The notes: generated by a model not told the origin, from the letters alone. A DNA stretch of 54,884 bases from Planctomycetes bacterium B3_Pla (GCA_005223045.1 NJBM01000028.1:1-54884); one strand, 5' to 3'; shown: positions 1 to 8,917, numbered from the stretch's first letter. Made by a program: numbers and translations.

Positions 1-2
1 TA

Positions 3-164
3 CAGAGTCATATTGAGAACACTTTTTCTCGTTTCAAGAAGATTATTGGAGGGCGACTGAGATCCAAGCATGATGAAGCTCAGAAACGGGAAGCTTTGCT
101 TGGATGTGCAATTTTGAATAAGATGCTGGAAATAGGTAGGCCAGTTTCCTATCCGGTTCGTTGA
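3..164 (+). pseudogene. IS5-type transposase, C-terminal fragment
   Basis: An open frame runs from the window edge to a TGA at 162-164 and encodes 53 residues. It contains HIENTFSRFKKIIGGRLRS followed by ALLGCAILNKML and a short tail. This arrangement (RFKxIIGxRLR, then a GCAxLNxM segment) is typical of the C-terminus of IS5-family DDE transposases. The rest lies outside the window, so it may be an intact gene cut by the window edge rather than a true pseudogene. I could not identify a terminal inverted repeat in the bases that follow. Confidence 0.7.
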
Positions 165-620
165 ATCAATTATCAGAGAGCGTATTGCATTTTATGTTTG
201 ATTCATGCACCAACGCCCCCTGTAGATGCACAGTCAAGGTGTAAAACCAAAATCATTCAACACTTTTGCCCAGTAGGTTCTCTACAGGTTCAGGAATCAG
301 GCTTGCCTGGGGCTTGTCTGGGCGTGCCGGTTGTGTCGAGAAAATACTGCTTGATTGGTCCTGAGACTGGATTTTAGCCCCTGACCTCCGGGGTAAAAAC
401 CTTGTACACCCTTGGTGGCGTTCTGGTTTAGGAGTCCTGCTGTAGTTCGGGAGAATCCCAATCCAGTCAAACTCACTACAGTCCCTGAGGTTGGCTGAAG
501 TAATGATGTTTCGTGCTATGATTTCCTGTATAATGGATTCAAGGATGGCTACGTGTAGGATTATCTCGGAAATCCATGGATTTGAATTTCTAAATGTTAA
601 ATATCATCGGGACCAAACCA
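165..620. other. Intergenic region, no gene seen
   Basis: About 450 bases without a convincing reading frame on either strand. A TATAAT hexamer at 529-534 could be a -10 box for the downstream secreted protein, but no good -35 lies at the right distance. The left part may hold the end of the preceding insertion element. Confidence 0.4.
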
Positions 621-2465
621 ATGAAAAATAATGTGATTATCATTCTTCTGTTGAGCATGGCCGTATCGGTAGTAACGGCCAGGGATTACCATGTTTCCGT
701 AAGTGGCAACGACGGGTACGAAGGCACTGTAGCGCAGCCTCTGCGAACCATTTCGGCCGCGGCAAAACTCGCCCAGCCTGGCGATGTAATCAAAGTGCAT
801 GAGGGCGTCTATCGTGAAAGGGTCAATCCTACCCGCGGCGGCGAGTCCGACCAGAAACGAATCGTTTACCATGCCGCACCTGGTGAAAAGGTTATAATCA
901 AAGGCTCCGAAGTCATCAAAGGTTGGCAGAAGATGCGGAACAACACCTGGAAAGTCAGCATTCCCAGCAGCTTCTTCGGAGACTTCAACCCATACAGCGA
1001 CCTGATTCACGGCGACTGGTTCAATCCCAAGGGACGGGATCACCATACGGGGGCGGTTTATCTCGATGACCACTGGCTCACCGAAGCGCCCAGTCTGGAC
1101 GATGTGCTGAAACCCATCGGGAACACCCCGCTGTGGTTTGGACAGGTGGACAAGGTCAACACCAAGATCTGGGCGCAGTTCAAGGGCATCAATCCCAACG
1201 AGGCCGGGGTGGAGATCAACGTCCGCCAGACGGTGTTTTACCCGGACAAGCCGGGCGTCAACTACATCACCGTACGTGGCTTTACGATGATGCACGCCGC
1301 CACGCCCTGGGCGCCGCCCACCGCCGAGCAGATCGGCCTGATCGGCACCCACTGGAGCAAGGGATGGATCATCGAGGACAACGATATTCGTTATTCGACG
1401 TGTGTGGGGATCACGCTCGGCAAATATGGGGATCAATGGGACAACACGTCGCAGAATACTGCCGAAGGCTACGTCAAAACCATCGAGCGTGCCTTGGAAA
1501 ACGGCTGGTCGAAGGAGAATATCGGTAACCATGTGGTGCGGAACAACCACATCTCGCATTGCGAACAGGCGGGTCTCGTCGGAAGCATGGGCGCGGTGTT
1601 CAGCACCATAGCCGGCAACGTTATCCATGATATCCATATCCGGCAACTGTTTACGGGCGCCGAAATGGCCGGCATCAAGATTCACGGCGCGATTGACACC
1701 CTGATCAGCCATAACCACATCTACCGCACATGCAGGGGTATCTGGCTGGACTGGATGACACAGGGCACGCGTGTGACCAGGAATCTTCTGCACGATAACA
1801 ACACTCGAGAGGACCTGTTTGTGGAGGTCAATCACGGACCGTTCCTGGTGGACCACAATCTGTTCCTTTCGCCTAGATCGCTGGCCGATTGGTCGGAAGG
1901 TGGCGCGTATGTGCAAAACCTGTTCGCCGGTCGCATTGTGCCTCGATCCGAACTGAGGCGCGAGACTCCATTCCAGAAACCGCACAGTACGGAAGTCGCA
2001 GGATTGCGGAACACAGAGGGTGGTGATGATCGTTTTTATAACAACATCTTCGTGGCATACGATGGTTTGGTGCCATATGACAAGGCATCGCACCCAATGT
2101 TCATGGCCGGCAATGTGTTTCTTAAAGGCGCCAAGGCCGGCAAACATGAGCAAAACCCGCTGGTGAGCACGGAGTTCGATCCTTCGATTAACCTAATCGA
2201 AGAGGAGGATGGCTTCTATCTCCATATCACACTGGACAAGATGTGGGCCAAAAAGCAGTCACGTCAGCTTGTAACGACCGAACTGCTCGGACGGGCAAAA
2301 ATCCCGGATCTACCCTATAAACAACCCGACGGCTTGCCGTACCACACCAAAGCTGATTACTTTGGCAAGAGAAGAAATCCCGCCAATCCCTTCCCAGGTC
2401 CCTTTGAGCTTATCGAGGCCGGAAGATTGATGCTGAAAGTGTGGCCTATATTCGCTCTTCAATAG
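621..2465 (+). CDS. Secreted right-handed parallel beta-helix protein
   Basis: Encodes about 614 residues. I chose the ATG at 621 because it starts directly with a signal peptide (MKNNVIIILLLSMAVSVVTA) and has a weak GGGA upstream; the earlier ATG at 594 would add nine residues ahead of it. After the leader comes the segment YHVSVSGNDGYEGT plus a QPLRTISAAA stretch, typical of DUF1565-type N-termini of beta-helix polysaccharide-active proteins. The middle (about residues 220-400) has repeated short N/H/G-rich strands such as NHVVRNNHISHCEQAG and NHIYRTCRGIWLDW, the pattern of PbH1 repeats. Known relatives are exported carbohydrate lyases, hydrolases or binding proteins. No specific catalytic site could be assigned, so the substrate is unknown. 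It probably acts in the periplasm or outside the cell. Confidence 0.7.
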   Translation: MKNNVIIILLLSMAVSVVTARDYHVSVSGNDGYEGTVAQPLRTISAAAKLAQPGDVIKVHEGVYRERVNPTRGGESDQKRIVYHAAPGEKVIIKGSEVIKGWQKMRNNTWKVSIPSSFFGDFNPYSDLIHGDWFNPKGRDHHTGAVYLDDHWLTEAPSLDDVLKPIGNTPLWFGQVDKVNTKIWAQFKGINPNEAGVEINVRQTVFYPDKPGVNYITVRGFTMMHAATPWAPPTAEQIGLIGTHWSKGWIIEDNDIRYSTCVGITLGKYGDQWDNTSQNTAEGYVKTIERALENGWSKENIGNHVVRNNHISHCEQAGLVGSMGAVFSTIAGNVIHDIHIRQLFTGAEMAGIKIHGAIDTLISHNHIYRTCRGIWLDWMTQGTRVTRNLLHDNNTREDLFVEVNHGPFLVDHNLFLSPRSLADWSEGGAYVQNLFAGRIVPRSELRRETPFQKPHSTEVAGLRNTEGGDDRFYNNIFVAYDGLVPYDKASHPMFMAGNVFLKGAKAGKHEQNPLVSTEFDPSINLIEEEDGFYLHITLDKMWAKKQSRQLVTTELLGRAKIPDLPYKQPDGLPYHTKADYFGKRRNPANPFPGPFELIEAGRLMLKVWPIFALQ

Positions 2466-2566
2466 GGTGCAATGTCACACTGCATTATACGAGGAAGGTA
2501 CGCCAGACAAGATGGAACTTGAGCAGCGCATCGGTCACCTATGAAGAGCTCAAAGTCAAATACTAA
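2462..2566 (+). pseudogene. Possible orphan C-terminal coding remnant
   Basis: Immediately after the beta-helix stop, another frame is open to a TAA at 2564-2566 and ends with RWNLSSASVTYEELKVKY. This reads like the last beta-strands of a concanavalin-like or DUF1080-type domain. It has no start codon or ribosome-binding site of its own. It may be a decayed neighbour, a frameshifted extension of the beta-helix gene, or chance. Evidence is weak. Confidence 0.18.
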
Positions 2567-2709
2567 GGTGAGCATATGAATGATGTCCTGTACGTGCACC
2601 ACGTCTACTCCGCTCCGCCAAAAAATCAACTATTTAGTTTGCATTTTCTCTCGTTTGTGATTAAATCATGGGGATAAGAAGTACGGAGGCGTTTTTAAGG
2701 AGGTCGCGC

Positions 2710-3906
2710 ATGAACAGGGAAGATCATATCGCCGAGGCTAAGACGGAACTCTGTCCAAAGGAAAAAGAGTCAAAAACAGTTTCACGCAGAACGTTTATCC
2801 AAAGCTTAGGTGTGATAGGGGCGGGCTCTGTCTTCTTCTCTACCGGCACCGCCAGACAGGCGAAAGGCCAGTCCGTTTCTACTAACGTAGAGAGCTTGTC
2901 GAAAGAACAACTCACGGGCATGTATACCGATATGTTGAAGATCCGCTTATGGGAGACTAAGATCAAAGACCTGGCGCTTAAGGGGGGCTTCCGTGGCGTC
3001 GCCCATCTATACGTAGGGGAGGAGGCTATCGCCGTGGGTGTTTGCAGTACTTTGACCAAGGATGACTACATAGCGAGTACTCACCGCGGCCACGGCCATC
3101 TGATTGCCAAAGGTGGTGATATGAATCTGATGTTGGCTGAAATTACCCACAAGGCCACAGGTTACTGTAAGGGCTACGGGGGTTCGCTGCACATAACAGA
3201 TATGAACCTCGGCATCCTGGGTATGAATGGGATTGTGGGGGCTTCACATCTGATGGGTGCCGGCGCTGCCTACGGCATCAAGGTCAAGGGGACCGATCAG
3301 GTTGCGGTGAGTTTCGGCGGAGATGGCTCGATACAGGGGAGCTTTTTCACAAGTGCCGCTAATAGTGCCGCCACCTATGGACTTCCCTGGATCAGCATCA
3401 TAGAGAACAACCAGTACCAGATTTGGGTGAGATGCTCAGACGTCTACGCCATCAAAGATTTAGCTCGAAGAGCTGATGGGTATGGTATAGAAGGTCGGGT
3501 AGTGGATGGCAATGATGTCTTGGCTGTTTATGATGCGGCGAACTATGCGGTTGAAAAGGCCCGCAATGGAGGTGGCCCAACACTCATCGAGTGCAAAACT
3601 TACCGATGGTACGACCATTATGGCTTCCGTGGTGCCAAGATCGGCCGAGATGGTGCTTTTGGTTTGGGTTATCGCTCCGACAGGGAACTGAGGGAATGGA
3701 TGGCCAAAGATCCGATACCGCGATTCAGACGGTTCTTGGTGAGCGAAAAGGTGTTCACTGAAGAACAGTCCGACGACATTTTACAAGAAGTTAAGGAGGC
3801 GGTAGAGAAAGCCGCTGTATTTGCCGAAGCACAGCCGGTTCCGAAACCGGAGGATGGCCTTTTGAATGTTTTTGCCCAAGGTTCTGTTCCCCTGCATAAA
3901 ACCTGA
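2710..3906 (+). CDS. Thiamine-diphosphate dehydrogenase E1 alpha subunit with Tat-like leader
   Basis: Encodes 398 residues. The ATG at 2710 has a perfect AAGGAGG seven bases upstream; the in-frame ATG at 2668 lacks one. From about residue 65 it follows the E1-alpha fold of pyruvate/acetoin dehydrogenases: HRGHGHLIAKGGD, a TGYCKGYGGSLHI segment, then the TPP/Mg motif from GDG (204-206) to NN (233-234). The first 55 residues are unusual. They contain SRRTFIQSLGVIGAG with twin arginines at 26-27, then a hydrophobic stretch, which looks like a Tat export signal or a remnant of one. E1-alpha proteins are normally cytoplasmic. The usual HE after QGxF is replaced by FT. The E1 beta gene follows 22 bases later; no E2 or E3 gene is near. 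The substrate 2-oxo acid or acetoin cannot be told from sequence. Confidence 0.85.
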   Translation: MNREDHIAEAKTELCPKEKESKTVSRRTFIQSLGVIGAGSVFFSTGTARQAKGQSVSTNVESLSKEQLTGMYTDMLKIRLWETKIKDLALKGGFRGVAHLYVGEEAIAVGVCSTLTKDDYIASTHRGHGHLIAKGGDMNLMLAEITHKATGYCKGYGGSLHITDMNLGILGMNGIVGASHLMGAGAAYGIKVKGTDQVAVSFGGDGSIQGSFFTSAANSAATYGLPWISIIENNQYQIWVRCSDVYAIKDLARRADGYGIEGRVVDGNDVLAVYDAANYAVEKARNGGGPTLIECKTYRWYDHYGFRGAKIGRDGAFGLGYRSDRELREWMAKDPIPRFRRFLVSEKVFTEEQSDDILQEVKEAVEKAAVFAEAQPVPKPEDGLLNVFAQGSVPLHKT

Positions 3907-3928
3907 GCGAGAAAAGGAAGCAAAGAAC

Positions 3929-4903
3929 ATGCCAAAGAGTACGAGATATGCGATTCTTGAAGCTATTCAAGGAGAAATGCGCCGGGACAAGTTGCTCACT
4001 CTTCTGTACGAATACCAGAGCCCGTCGGCGAGTTGGGGAGGCCAACGGATCAACTTAGAGAAGGAGTTCGGACGTTGGCGAGCACGATTCAGCGCCATCG
4101 ATGAGAATTGGATCGTCGGCGGTGCTATGGGGATGTCCATGATCGGCGTTCGCGCGATTGCCCACATACCAAGCATGACTACTCTTATTCCCTATGAGTT
4201 GATGTTTAACCACGCCGGCAAGCTTCGTCATATGACCGGCGGGCAGGCAGCATTTCCGATGGTGCTCTGGGCGGATATGCAGGGAAGGTCGCCATTTCAA
4301 GCCGGACAGCACGCCGATGCGGGACTCGAATCCTCCTACGCCCGGTTGGCAGGGCTAAAAGTGGTAATTCCCTCCAACCCGTACGATGCCAAAGGCCTAA
4401 TGATATCAGCTATCAGGGATGTCGACCCGGTGGTGTTCTGTCAGTATCCAGTGCCTGCATCCGGCCCGGAGGTCCCTGATGATTCATACGCAGTTCCAAT
4501 AGGTCAGGCTGCCATTCGTACAGAGGGTAAAGATATTACCATCGTCGGTTATGCGCCGCAAACCGTGGAGATAGCCAAGGCGGTTGAACAGCTCAAGCAG
4601 CGCCGAATCAGTGCTGAATTCATCGATCCCCGGACGCTAGCACCTCTGGAGCAGGTTATGGAGACAATTGTCTCCTCAGTTAAGAAGACTGGCAGGTTGT
4701 TGACTTCCGACGACGGCAGCTACAGCTTCTGCAATTGCGCAGAGATTATTGCGAGGGTGGCTGAGGCGGTGCCAGGTGCTAAGTTCAAGAGACTGGCCTT
4801 TCCAGATGCCCCGCCACCAGGGGCACCGGAAATGATCAACTACATGAGGGTAAATGCTACTGATATTGCTGCTGCTGCCGAAAAGATGGTACGTGTTAGG
4901 TAG
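3929..4903 (+). CDS. Thiamine-diphosphate dehydrogenase E1 beta subunit
   Basis: Encodes 324 residues. The ATG at 3929 is preceded by GGAAG and lies 22 bases after the E1 alpha stop, so the two are co-transcribed. It shows the transketolase-like pyrimidine-binding domain (LLYEYQSPSASWGG, then IDENWIVGGAMGMSM, which keep the two conserved glutamates of E1 beta), the QHADAGLESSYARLAGLKV segment and a C-terminal transketolase domain (EGKDITIVGYAPQTVEIAKA, then IDPRTLAPL). It should pair with the alpha subunit to form the alpha2beta2 decarboxylase/acyl-transferring E1. Unlike the alpha subunit it has no export signal, so if the alpha leader is functional the beta chain would have to travel with it. 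No lipoyl E2 or flavin E3 gene is adjacent. Confidence 0.85.
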   Translation: MPKSTRYAILEAIQGEMRRDKLLTLLYEYQSPSASWGGQRINLEKEFGRWRARFSAIDENWIVGGAMGMSMIGVRAIAHIPSMTTLIPYELMFNHAGKLRHMTGGQAAFPMVLWADMQGRSPFQAGQHADAGLESSYARLAGLKVVIPSNPYDAKGLMISAIRDVDPVVFCQYPVPASGPEVPDDSYAVPIGQAAIRTEGKDITIVGYAPQTVEIAKAVEQLKQRRISAEFIDPRTLAPLEQVMETIVSSVKKTGRLLTSDDGSYSFCNCAEIIARVAEAVPGAKFKRLAFPDAPPPGAPEMINYMRVNATDIAAAAEKMVRVR

Positions 4904-4979
4904 GCTCTTAAAAGGTGCAAATTCGGTCTTCTCTTTGGCCAATGCCCTGAAGACACACTCAGTCAGATGAGCAAAAGCT

Positions 4980-5573
4980 ATGAAGGAAAACGCAAGACAA
5001 TCTGAATGTGGCCTGCGATGCAAGTACTGCGGGTACGATGCACACGAGGATATCATCAAAGCGGCCTTTTGGATGGACGATGGGCTGATTGCAATAGAGG
5101 GCATTCCTGCACAGTTATGCGAGGGATGCGGGGAGCAGTTCTTTGACGAACAGATCACAGAGAGGATTCAGACACTGTTGAAGAACCCAACTGCGGAACC
5201 TGAACGACAGATTCGGGTTTCCGTATACGACTTTCCACAACTTGAATCCACAGGACAACATCGCCAATCTCAATCAATCAGAGCAAACAAGGACTCTGAG
5301 GCGATTCTGCGGTGCAAGTACTGTGAATCGGAGACTGTTGAGGAACTGGTCAAATCAGCCTTCTGGGTGGACGAACAGCTGATTGCTGTCGAGAACATCC
5401 CAGCGCGGGTATGCCAGGAGTGTGAAGCGCACTTCTATGACGATGAAACCGCTGAAAAGATCACCGCACTGGAGAGGCTCAGAGCTGTTCCGGATGGAGC
5501 AAGGCGTGATGTGACGGCCTCAGTCTTTACTCTCGGAGACAATGAAAATGCTGCGGATAACAGATATCACTAA
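4980..5573 (+). CDS. Tandem YgiT/MqsA-type zinc-finger protein
   Basis: Encodes 197 residues in two similar halves. Each half has a CKYC knuckle, an AFWxDxxLIAxExIPA segment and a second CxxC: Cys14/17 with 47/50, and Cys112/115 with 145/148. This matches the YgiT-type zinc-finger domain found at the N-terminus of MqsA-like antitoxins. The helix-turn-helix that follows in MqsA is absent, and a tandem pair is unusual. No recognisable toxin gene is beside it. It lies 76 bases after the E1 beta gene and may belong to the same transcript. Function unknown: a metal-binding regulator or orphan antitoxin is possible. Confidence 0.65.
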   Translation: MKENARQSECGLRCKYCGYDAHEDIIKAAFWMDDGLIAIEGIPAQLCEGCGEQFFDEQITERIQTLLKNPTAEPERQIRVSVYDFPQLESTGQHRQSQSIRANKDSEAILRCKYCESETVEELVKSAFWVDEQLIAVENIPARVCQECEAHFYDDETAEKITALERLRAVPDGARRDVTASVFTLGDNENAADNRYH

Positions 5574-5666
5574 GATCCAAGCGATGATTGGTGTGAATGA
5601 TAGCAGAATCAACTAAAATGTATCGTACTAACATAATAATTCTCAAAAGAGAAAGGTGGGATTAGT

Positions 5667-5951
5667 ATGGCAACGTTCTTCATGTTCGGAAAATACTCAT
5701 CTGAAGCATTAAAGGAGATGAGTGCCGAAAGGACAGACAAGGCTGTCAGTTTAATCAAGAAGTTTGGCGGCGAACTAAATTCGATGTACGCACTGCTCGG
5801 AGAGCAAGATCTGGTTCTTATTGTAGATTTCCCTGAGCTGGAGCAGGCAATAAAGGCCTCTGTTGCCTTGACCAAAATGACAGGCGTGTCGTTCACCTCA
5901 TCGCCTGCGGTGCCCGTAGAAGACTTCGATAAGATGATAAGCGAGATCTGA
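5667..5951 (+). CDS. GYD-domain (ferredoxin-like) small protein
   Basis: Encodes 94 residues with a strong AAAGGTGG ribosome-binding site before the ATG. The sequence opens with MATFFMFGKYSSEALKEM and has the GGELNSMYALLGEQDLVLI segment characteristic of the GYD family, small alpha/beta proteins related to ferredoxin-like dimeric barrels. The biochemical role of the family is not established. Length is normal for the family. It probably stands alone, since a gap of about 90 bases separates it from the zinc-finger gene. Confidence 0.75.
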   Translation: MATFFMFGKYSSEALKEMSAERTDKAVSLIKKFGGELNSMYALLGEQDLVLIVDFPELEQAIKASVALTKMTGVSFTSSPAVPVEDFDKMISEI

Positions 5952-6179
5952 TGCTGGTTATTCTCCGGACCAGCTGCGCTTGTCAAGCGGGCGTCGGACC
6001 ACTGAAAAACGGCGTAATTCCAATAATTGCTCTTTGAAAAGAGAATATTCAGGTATGTGTGTGGTTGTCACTGCCGTCGTTGCCTTGCATGGCTGTCCAC
6101 CCGAATAACCTCGTCCACCTTGTCATTAAAGAACTTACGTAAACTTGCTTCGTGCAAGTAATTGTATTATCTTGACGAC
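5952..6179. other. Intergenic region at the left edge of the mobile segment
   Basis: About 230 bases with no gene. It separates the GYD gene from the integrase-type transposase. I looked for a copy of the tRNA-Arg 3' end or a transposon terminal repeat here and saw none. Confidence 0.3.
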
Positions 6180-7289
6180 ATGAATGCCACAAAGAACCTT
6201 CTGACAAACCTCTGTAACCTTCTTGTTTGTGCTTGCGAGGCGTTTCGATATGGTCTGACTTTCCTGCGGGCTATCCTTTGTTCCAGGGCGGTACTGGCTG
6301 CCAGACTGCTGGCAGTCGAAAGCCAACTCGCTGCTTGCAAGCAGCGGATCGATTCGAAGAAACGTCCACGGCCACGATTCACTGCAAGTTTTCGCCTCTT
6401 ATGGGTTGTGCTCTCAAAGTTCCTGGATGAGTGGGAAGACCTTGCTTGCCTCATGCAGCCAGCCACAATCAAGAAGTGGCATAACACAGCTTCTCGGTAC
6501 TTCTGGCGATGGAAGTCGCGTAGCAAAGGTGGCCGACCTCCGATTTCCAGGGAGATGCAGAACCTGATCTACAAGCTGAGCAAAGAGAATCCCTTATGGA
6601 GTCCCGAAAGGATCAAGGACACACTTATCCTTCTCAACTACGACCCACCATGCAATGACACAATCGGCAAATACATGTACAAGCCACGAAAACCTCGCGA
6701 AAGATCGACTACATGGCTGCCATTTCTGCGTAACCACCTGGATATATCTTGGGCAATCGACTTCTTTACTGTTACGACCATCAACTTCGCCACGTATTAT
6801 GTATTCCTTGTTTTTGATCATGGCCGACGTAGAGTTATACACTTTGCTATAACAAGAAATCCATTGATGAAGTGGGTAATCCAGCAACTGCGTGAGGCGA
6901 TGCCATTTGGTCTACAGCCAAAATATCTCTTCCGTGACAATGATGGGATCTATGGCAACGGCGTACGAGCTTTTCTGGACAGCTGTGGCATAGAGGAGGT
7001 TCGCACAGCATACCGAAGTCCTTGGCAAAATCCGTTCGTAGAGAGATTCATAGGAACGCTACGGCGGGAAATGCTCAATCATGTGATAGTGCTTGGTCAG
7101 GGACATCTTGAGCGGATGCTTCAGGAATTCATCGAAGATTACTATCACGTGGCACGACCACACCAAGGCCTATATGGTAACACGCCTGTCTTACAAACGA
7201 AACAACCACAGATCTTAGGCCCAAGCAAACTTATTTCTATTCCCGTTCTCGGAGGTTTGCATCACAGGTATATCCGCGTAGCTGCATAG
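6180..7289 (+). CDS. Integrase-core (DDE) transposase-like protein
   Basis: Encodes about 369 residues from the ATG at 6180; an earlier ATG at 6162 is possible and neither has a clear ribosome-binding site. Residues about 120-165 form a helix-turn-helix-like region (GGRPPISREMQNLIYKL, PLWSPERIKDTL). The retroviral-type catalytic core follows with candidate acidic residues in SWAIDFFTV, LFRDNDGIYG and NPFVERFIGTLRREML, the D, D(35)E arrangement. It ends with an ARPHQGLYGNTP motif typical of IS3/IS481-like transposases and planctomycete integrase-core proteins. No inverted repeats were seen at its ends, so the mobile-element boundaries are undefined. It sits next to phage remnants and a tRNA. 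Confidence 0.8.
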   Translation: MNATKNLLTNLCNLLVCACEAFRYGLTFLRAILCSRAVLAARLLAVESQLAACKQRIDSKKRPRPRFTASFRLLWVVLSKFLDEWEDLACLMQPATIKKWHNTASRYFWRWKSRSKGGRPPISREMQNLIYKLSKENPLWSPERIKDTLILLNYDPPCNDTIGKYMYKPRKPRERSTTWLPFLRNHLDISWAIDFFTVTTINFATYYVFLVFDHGRRRVIHFAITRNPLMKWVIQQLREAMPFGLQPKYLFRDNDGIYGNGVRAFLDSCGIEEVRTAYRSPWQNPFVERFIGTLRREMLNHVIVLGQGHLERMLQEFIEDYYHVARPHQGLYGNTPVLQTKQPQILGPSKLISIPVLGGLHHRYIRVAA

Positions 7290-7421
7290 CTCAGCAGGGA
7301 TAAGTTCTCTGACAGTCAGATTGCCTGCCGATTCCCCAGTCTGTTGTGCAGAAAGGCTCTTGCTAATCCATTTGGCGGGATCGGCATGGTTGGCAAATCA
7401 GAAAGTTCAGTAGTCTTGGCT

Positions 7422-7733
7422 TCAACTTCTTATCAGGATAGGGTTTTTCGGAGGGACAACGGCATGTTCCTCGGCTCCACTATCAAAATTCTGCTCATCC
7501 ACCGGCACTTCGGTCAGTTTAAGTTTCTGTGCAGCCAATAAACGACAGTGGCCGGCAACAATAAGCCCGCTTCGCTTTGATACCGTTATGGGGTGCCGCC
7601 AACCGTGGGCTGTAATGATCTTTGCAAGTTTCTCAACTTGTGCATCTGGATGCGTATTGGGATTGCCCGGATTTGGTTTCAAGTCAGCAGTCGCCACCAT
7701 TTTCGTAAATGAACAATGAACTATCGGTTTCAT
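7422..7733 (-). CDS. ParB-like nuclease-domain protein, truncated
   Basis: Encodes 103 residues. The ATG overlaps the stop of the upstream terminase gene as ATGA, so the pair is translationally coupled. Residues 15-85 give a ParB/sulfiredoxin-type domain: LKPNPGNPNTHPDAQVEKLA, a HGWRHPITVS strand and a GHCRLLAAQKL motif. Family members are usually followed by an ADNRIAE-like segment and often by a DNA methylase domain. Here similarity stops at AEEHAVV and the protein ends 11 residues later, which suggests truncation or a frameshift. Phage genes of this type often lie beside terminases, which fits the context. Confidence 0.7.
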   Translation of the reverse strand: MKPIVHCSFTKMVATADLKPNPGNPNTHPDAQVEKLAKIITAHGWRHPITVSKRSGLIVAGHCRLLAAQKLKLTEVPVDEQNFDSGAEEHAVVPPKNPILIRS

Positions 7734-8239
7734 GCGTGGCCCCTCGGTGATTCAAAGAATCGTGCTTTGTTGTTGTCTTTCACAGACATTTGAACGTTGC
7801 CCAAGCCCGTCCGACTGCTCGGACTCATGCCGAACTCGGCGCAGATATCCTTCAGCCGTTTCCACGCTTGATTGCGGATTGATAGGGCAGGATGTTGGAT
7901 AAGAGTGCCGCCGGATTTGACCGTTGTACCGTCAGTTTTCGTGACTGTTTTTTCAGCCGTTTTGACGAGCACTCCCATTACCAATGCCTTCGCTTCGAGA
8001 TAATCAGCATGCGCCTCACAATACAACGCAAGCATTTCCCGGTCGATCTCGGCCAAGATGCCCATATTGCCCAAAATCGGCACAATTCTGCGCCATTCCC
8101 TTTTGGCAACTGTACTTAACCAAACCGGGCATCGGGGCCGTTGTGACTTGATTTCTATATCCTTGCGATGTTTTACCAGGCGTGATCCCCGCAACCGCAG
8201 CACTGGCGTCGGTGTCTTTTTTGGTCCTGGTTTTGCCAT
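7730..8239 (-). CDS. P27-family phage terminase small subunit
   Basis: Encodes 169 residues starting MAKPGPKKTPTPVLRLRGS, the usual start of P27-type small terminases, with AGGAG about 8 bases upstream of the ATG. The middle has the WLSTVAKREWRRIVPIL segment, an IDREMLALYCEAHADYLEA helix and a C-terminal SIRNQAWKRLKDICAEFGMSPSSRTGL motif, all typical. The protein would recognise phage DNA for packaging. The large terminase subunit, portal and capsid genes are absent, so it is a prophage remnant or part of a satellite-like element beside the tRNA. Length is normal for the family. Confidence 0.85.
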   Translation of the reverse strand: MAKPGPKKTPTPVLRLRGSRLVKHRKDIEIKSQRPRCPVWLSTVAKREWRRIVPILGNMGILAEIDREMLALYCEAHADYLEAKALVMGVLVKTAEKTVTKTDGTTVKSGGTLIQHPALSIRNQAWKRLKDICAEFGMSPSSRTGLGNVQMSVKDNNKARFFESPRGHA

Positions 8240-8410
8240 TTTCTATTCTCCTACCCCCCCCTGTTCTAACCCGTAAAAAAAAACGTGCGGTTAGGCATAC
8301 GGTCTCCAGATCGTCAGGCTGTAGAGATTTCACCCCCCCCTATCCCCCAGCTACAATCCTCAGGATCGCTGCCTCTCAGCCTTCTTGAGTCTTCCGTTCG
8401 TGTCATGCGT

Positions 8411-8619
8411 CTACTCTTGCCCCGCTCTACGTATTTGGACAAGTGCCTTGATTGCCGCCTTGATATGTTCCGGGAGTTCCGGCCAAGCCTCGGTCAGTTG
8501 CAGGAAATCCGGATCAGAATTGATTTCAGAAAACAAGCCAGAGACAAGTTTTTGATTTCCAGACGTATCGCCCAACCCGTCTGTTGCTGTAACTGCCCTG
8601 TCCTCAGTGGTTTGTGTAA

Positions 8620-8620
<1 letters not shown>
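8411..8620 (-). pseudogene. Putative site-specific integrase, C-terminal fragment
   Basis: On the minus strand an open frame of 69 codons starts exactly where the tRNA-Arg ends and stops at TAG (8411-8413). Its end reads SDPDFLQLTEAWPELPEHIKAAIKALV. The (E/D)AWPxLPxxIKAxIxALV pattern is, to my recollection, typical of the last residues of planctomycete and other bacterial tyrosine recombinases. No start codon is available, and upstream the frame runs into the tRNA and a stop. The simplest reading is an integrase gene cut at its att site by integration or deletion. Confidence 0.4.
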
Positions 8621-8693
<73 letters not shown>

Positions 8694-8917
8694 ATGAGCA
8701 TCTAACATGCGGGAGTATATGAACTTGCTATGCGTACTGTCAAGACATATTTCGACCCACGGACGGATTCGGATATCCCGGCGTCGTCAAAGAAATCGAA
8801 GACTACCTCAAGACGGCACGTGCCGTCGCGCGCAGCTATCCTCCGGAGAAGCCAAGCTGCGGATACGATCGTGTGGATACGGGGTACGTCAAGTAGAGGG
8901 GACATCCACGGCGCATA

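Noticed and set aside
597..2153. Long minus-strand open frame opposite the beta-helix gene
   Set aside because: It mirrors the codon pattern of the plus-strand gene, has no ribosome-binding site or recognisable domain, and the plus-strand product has a clear signal peptide and repeats.
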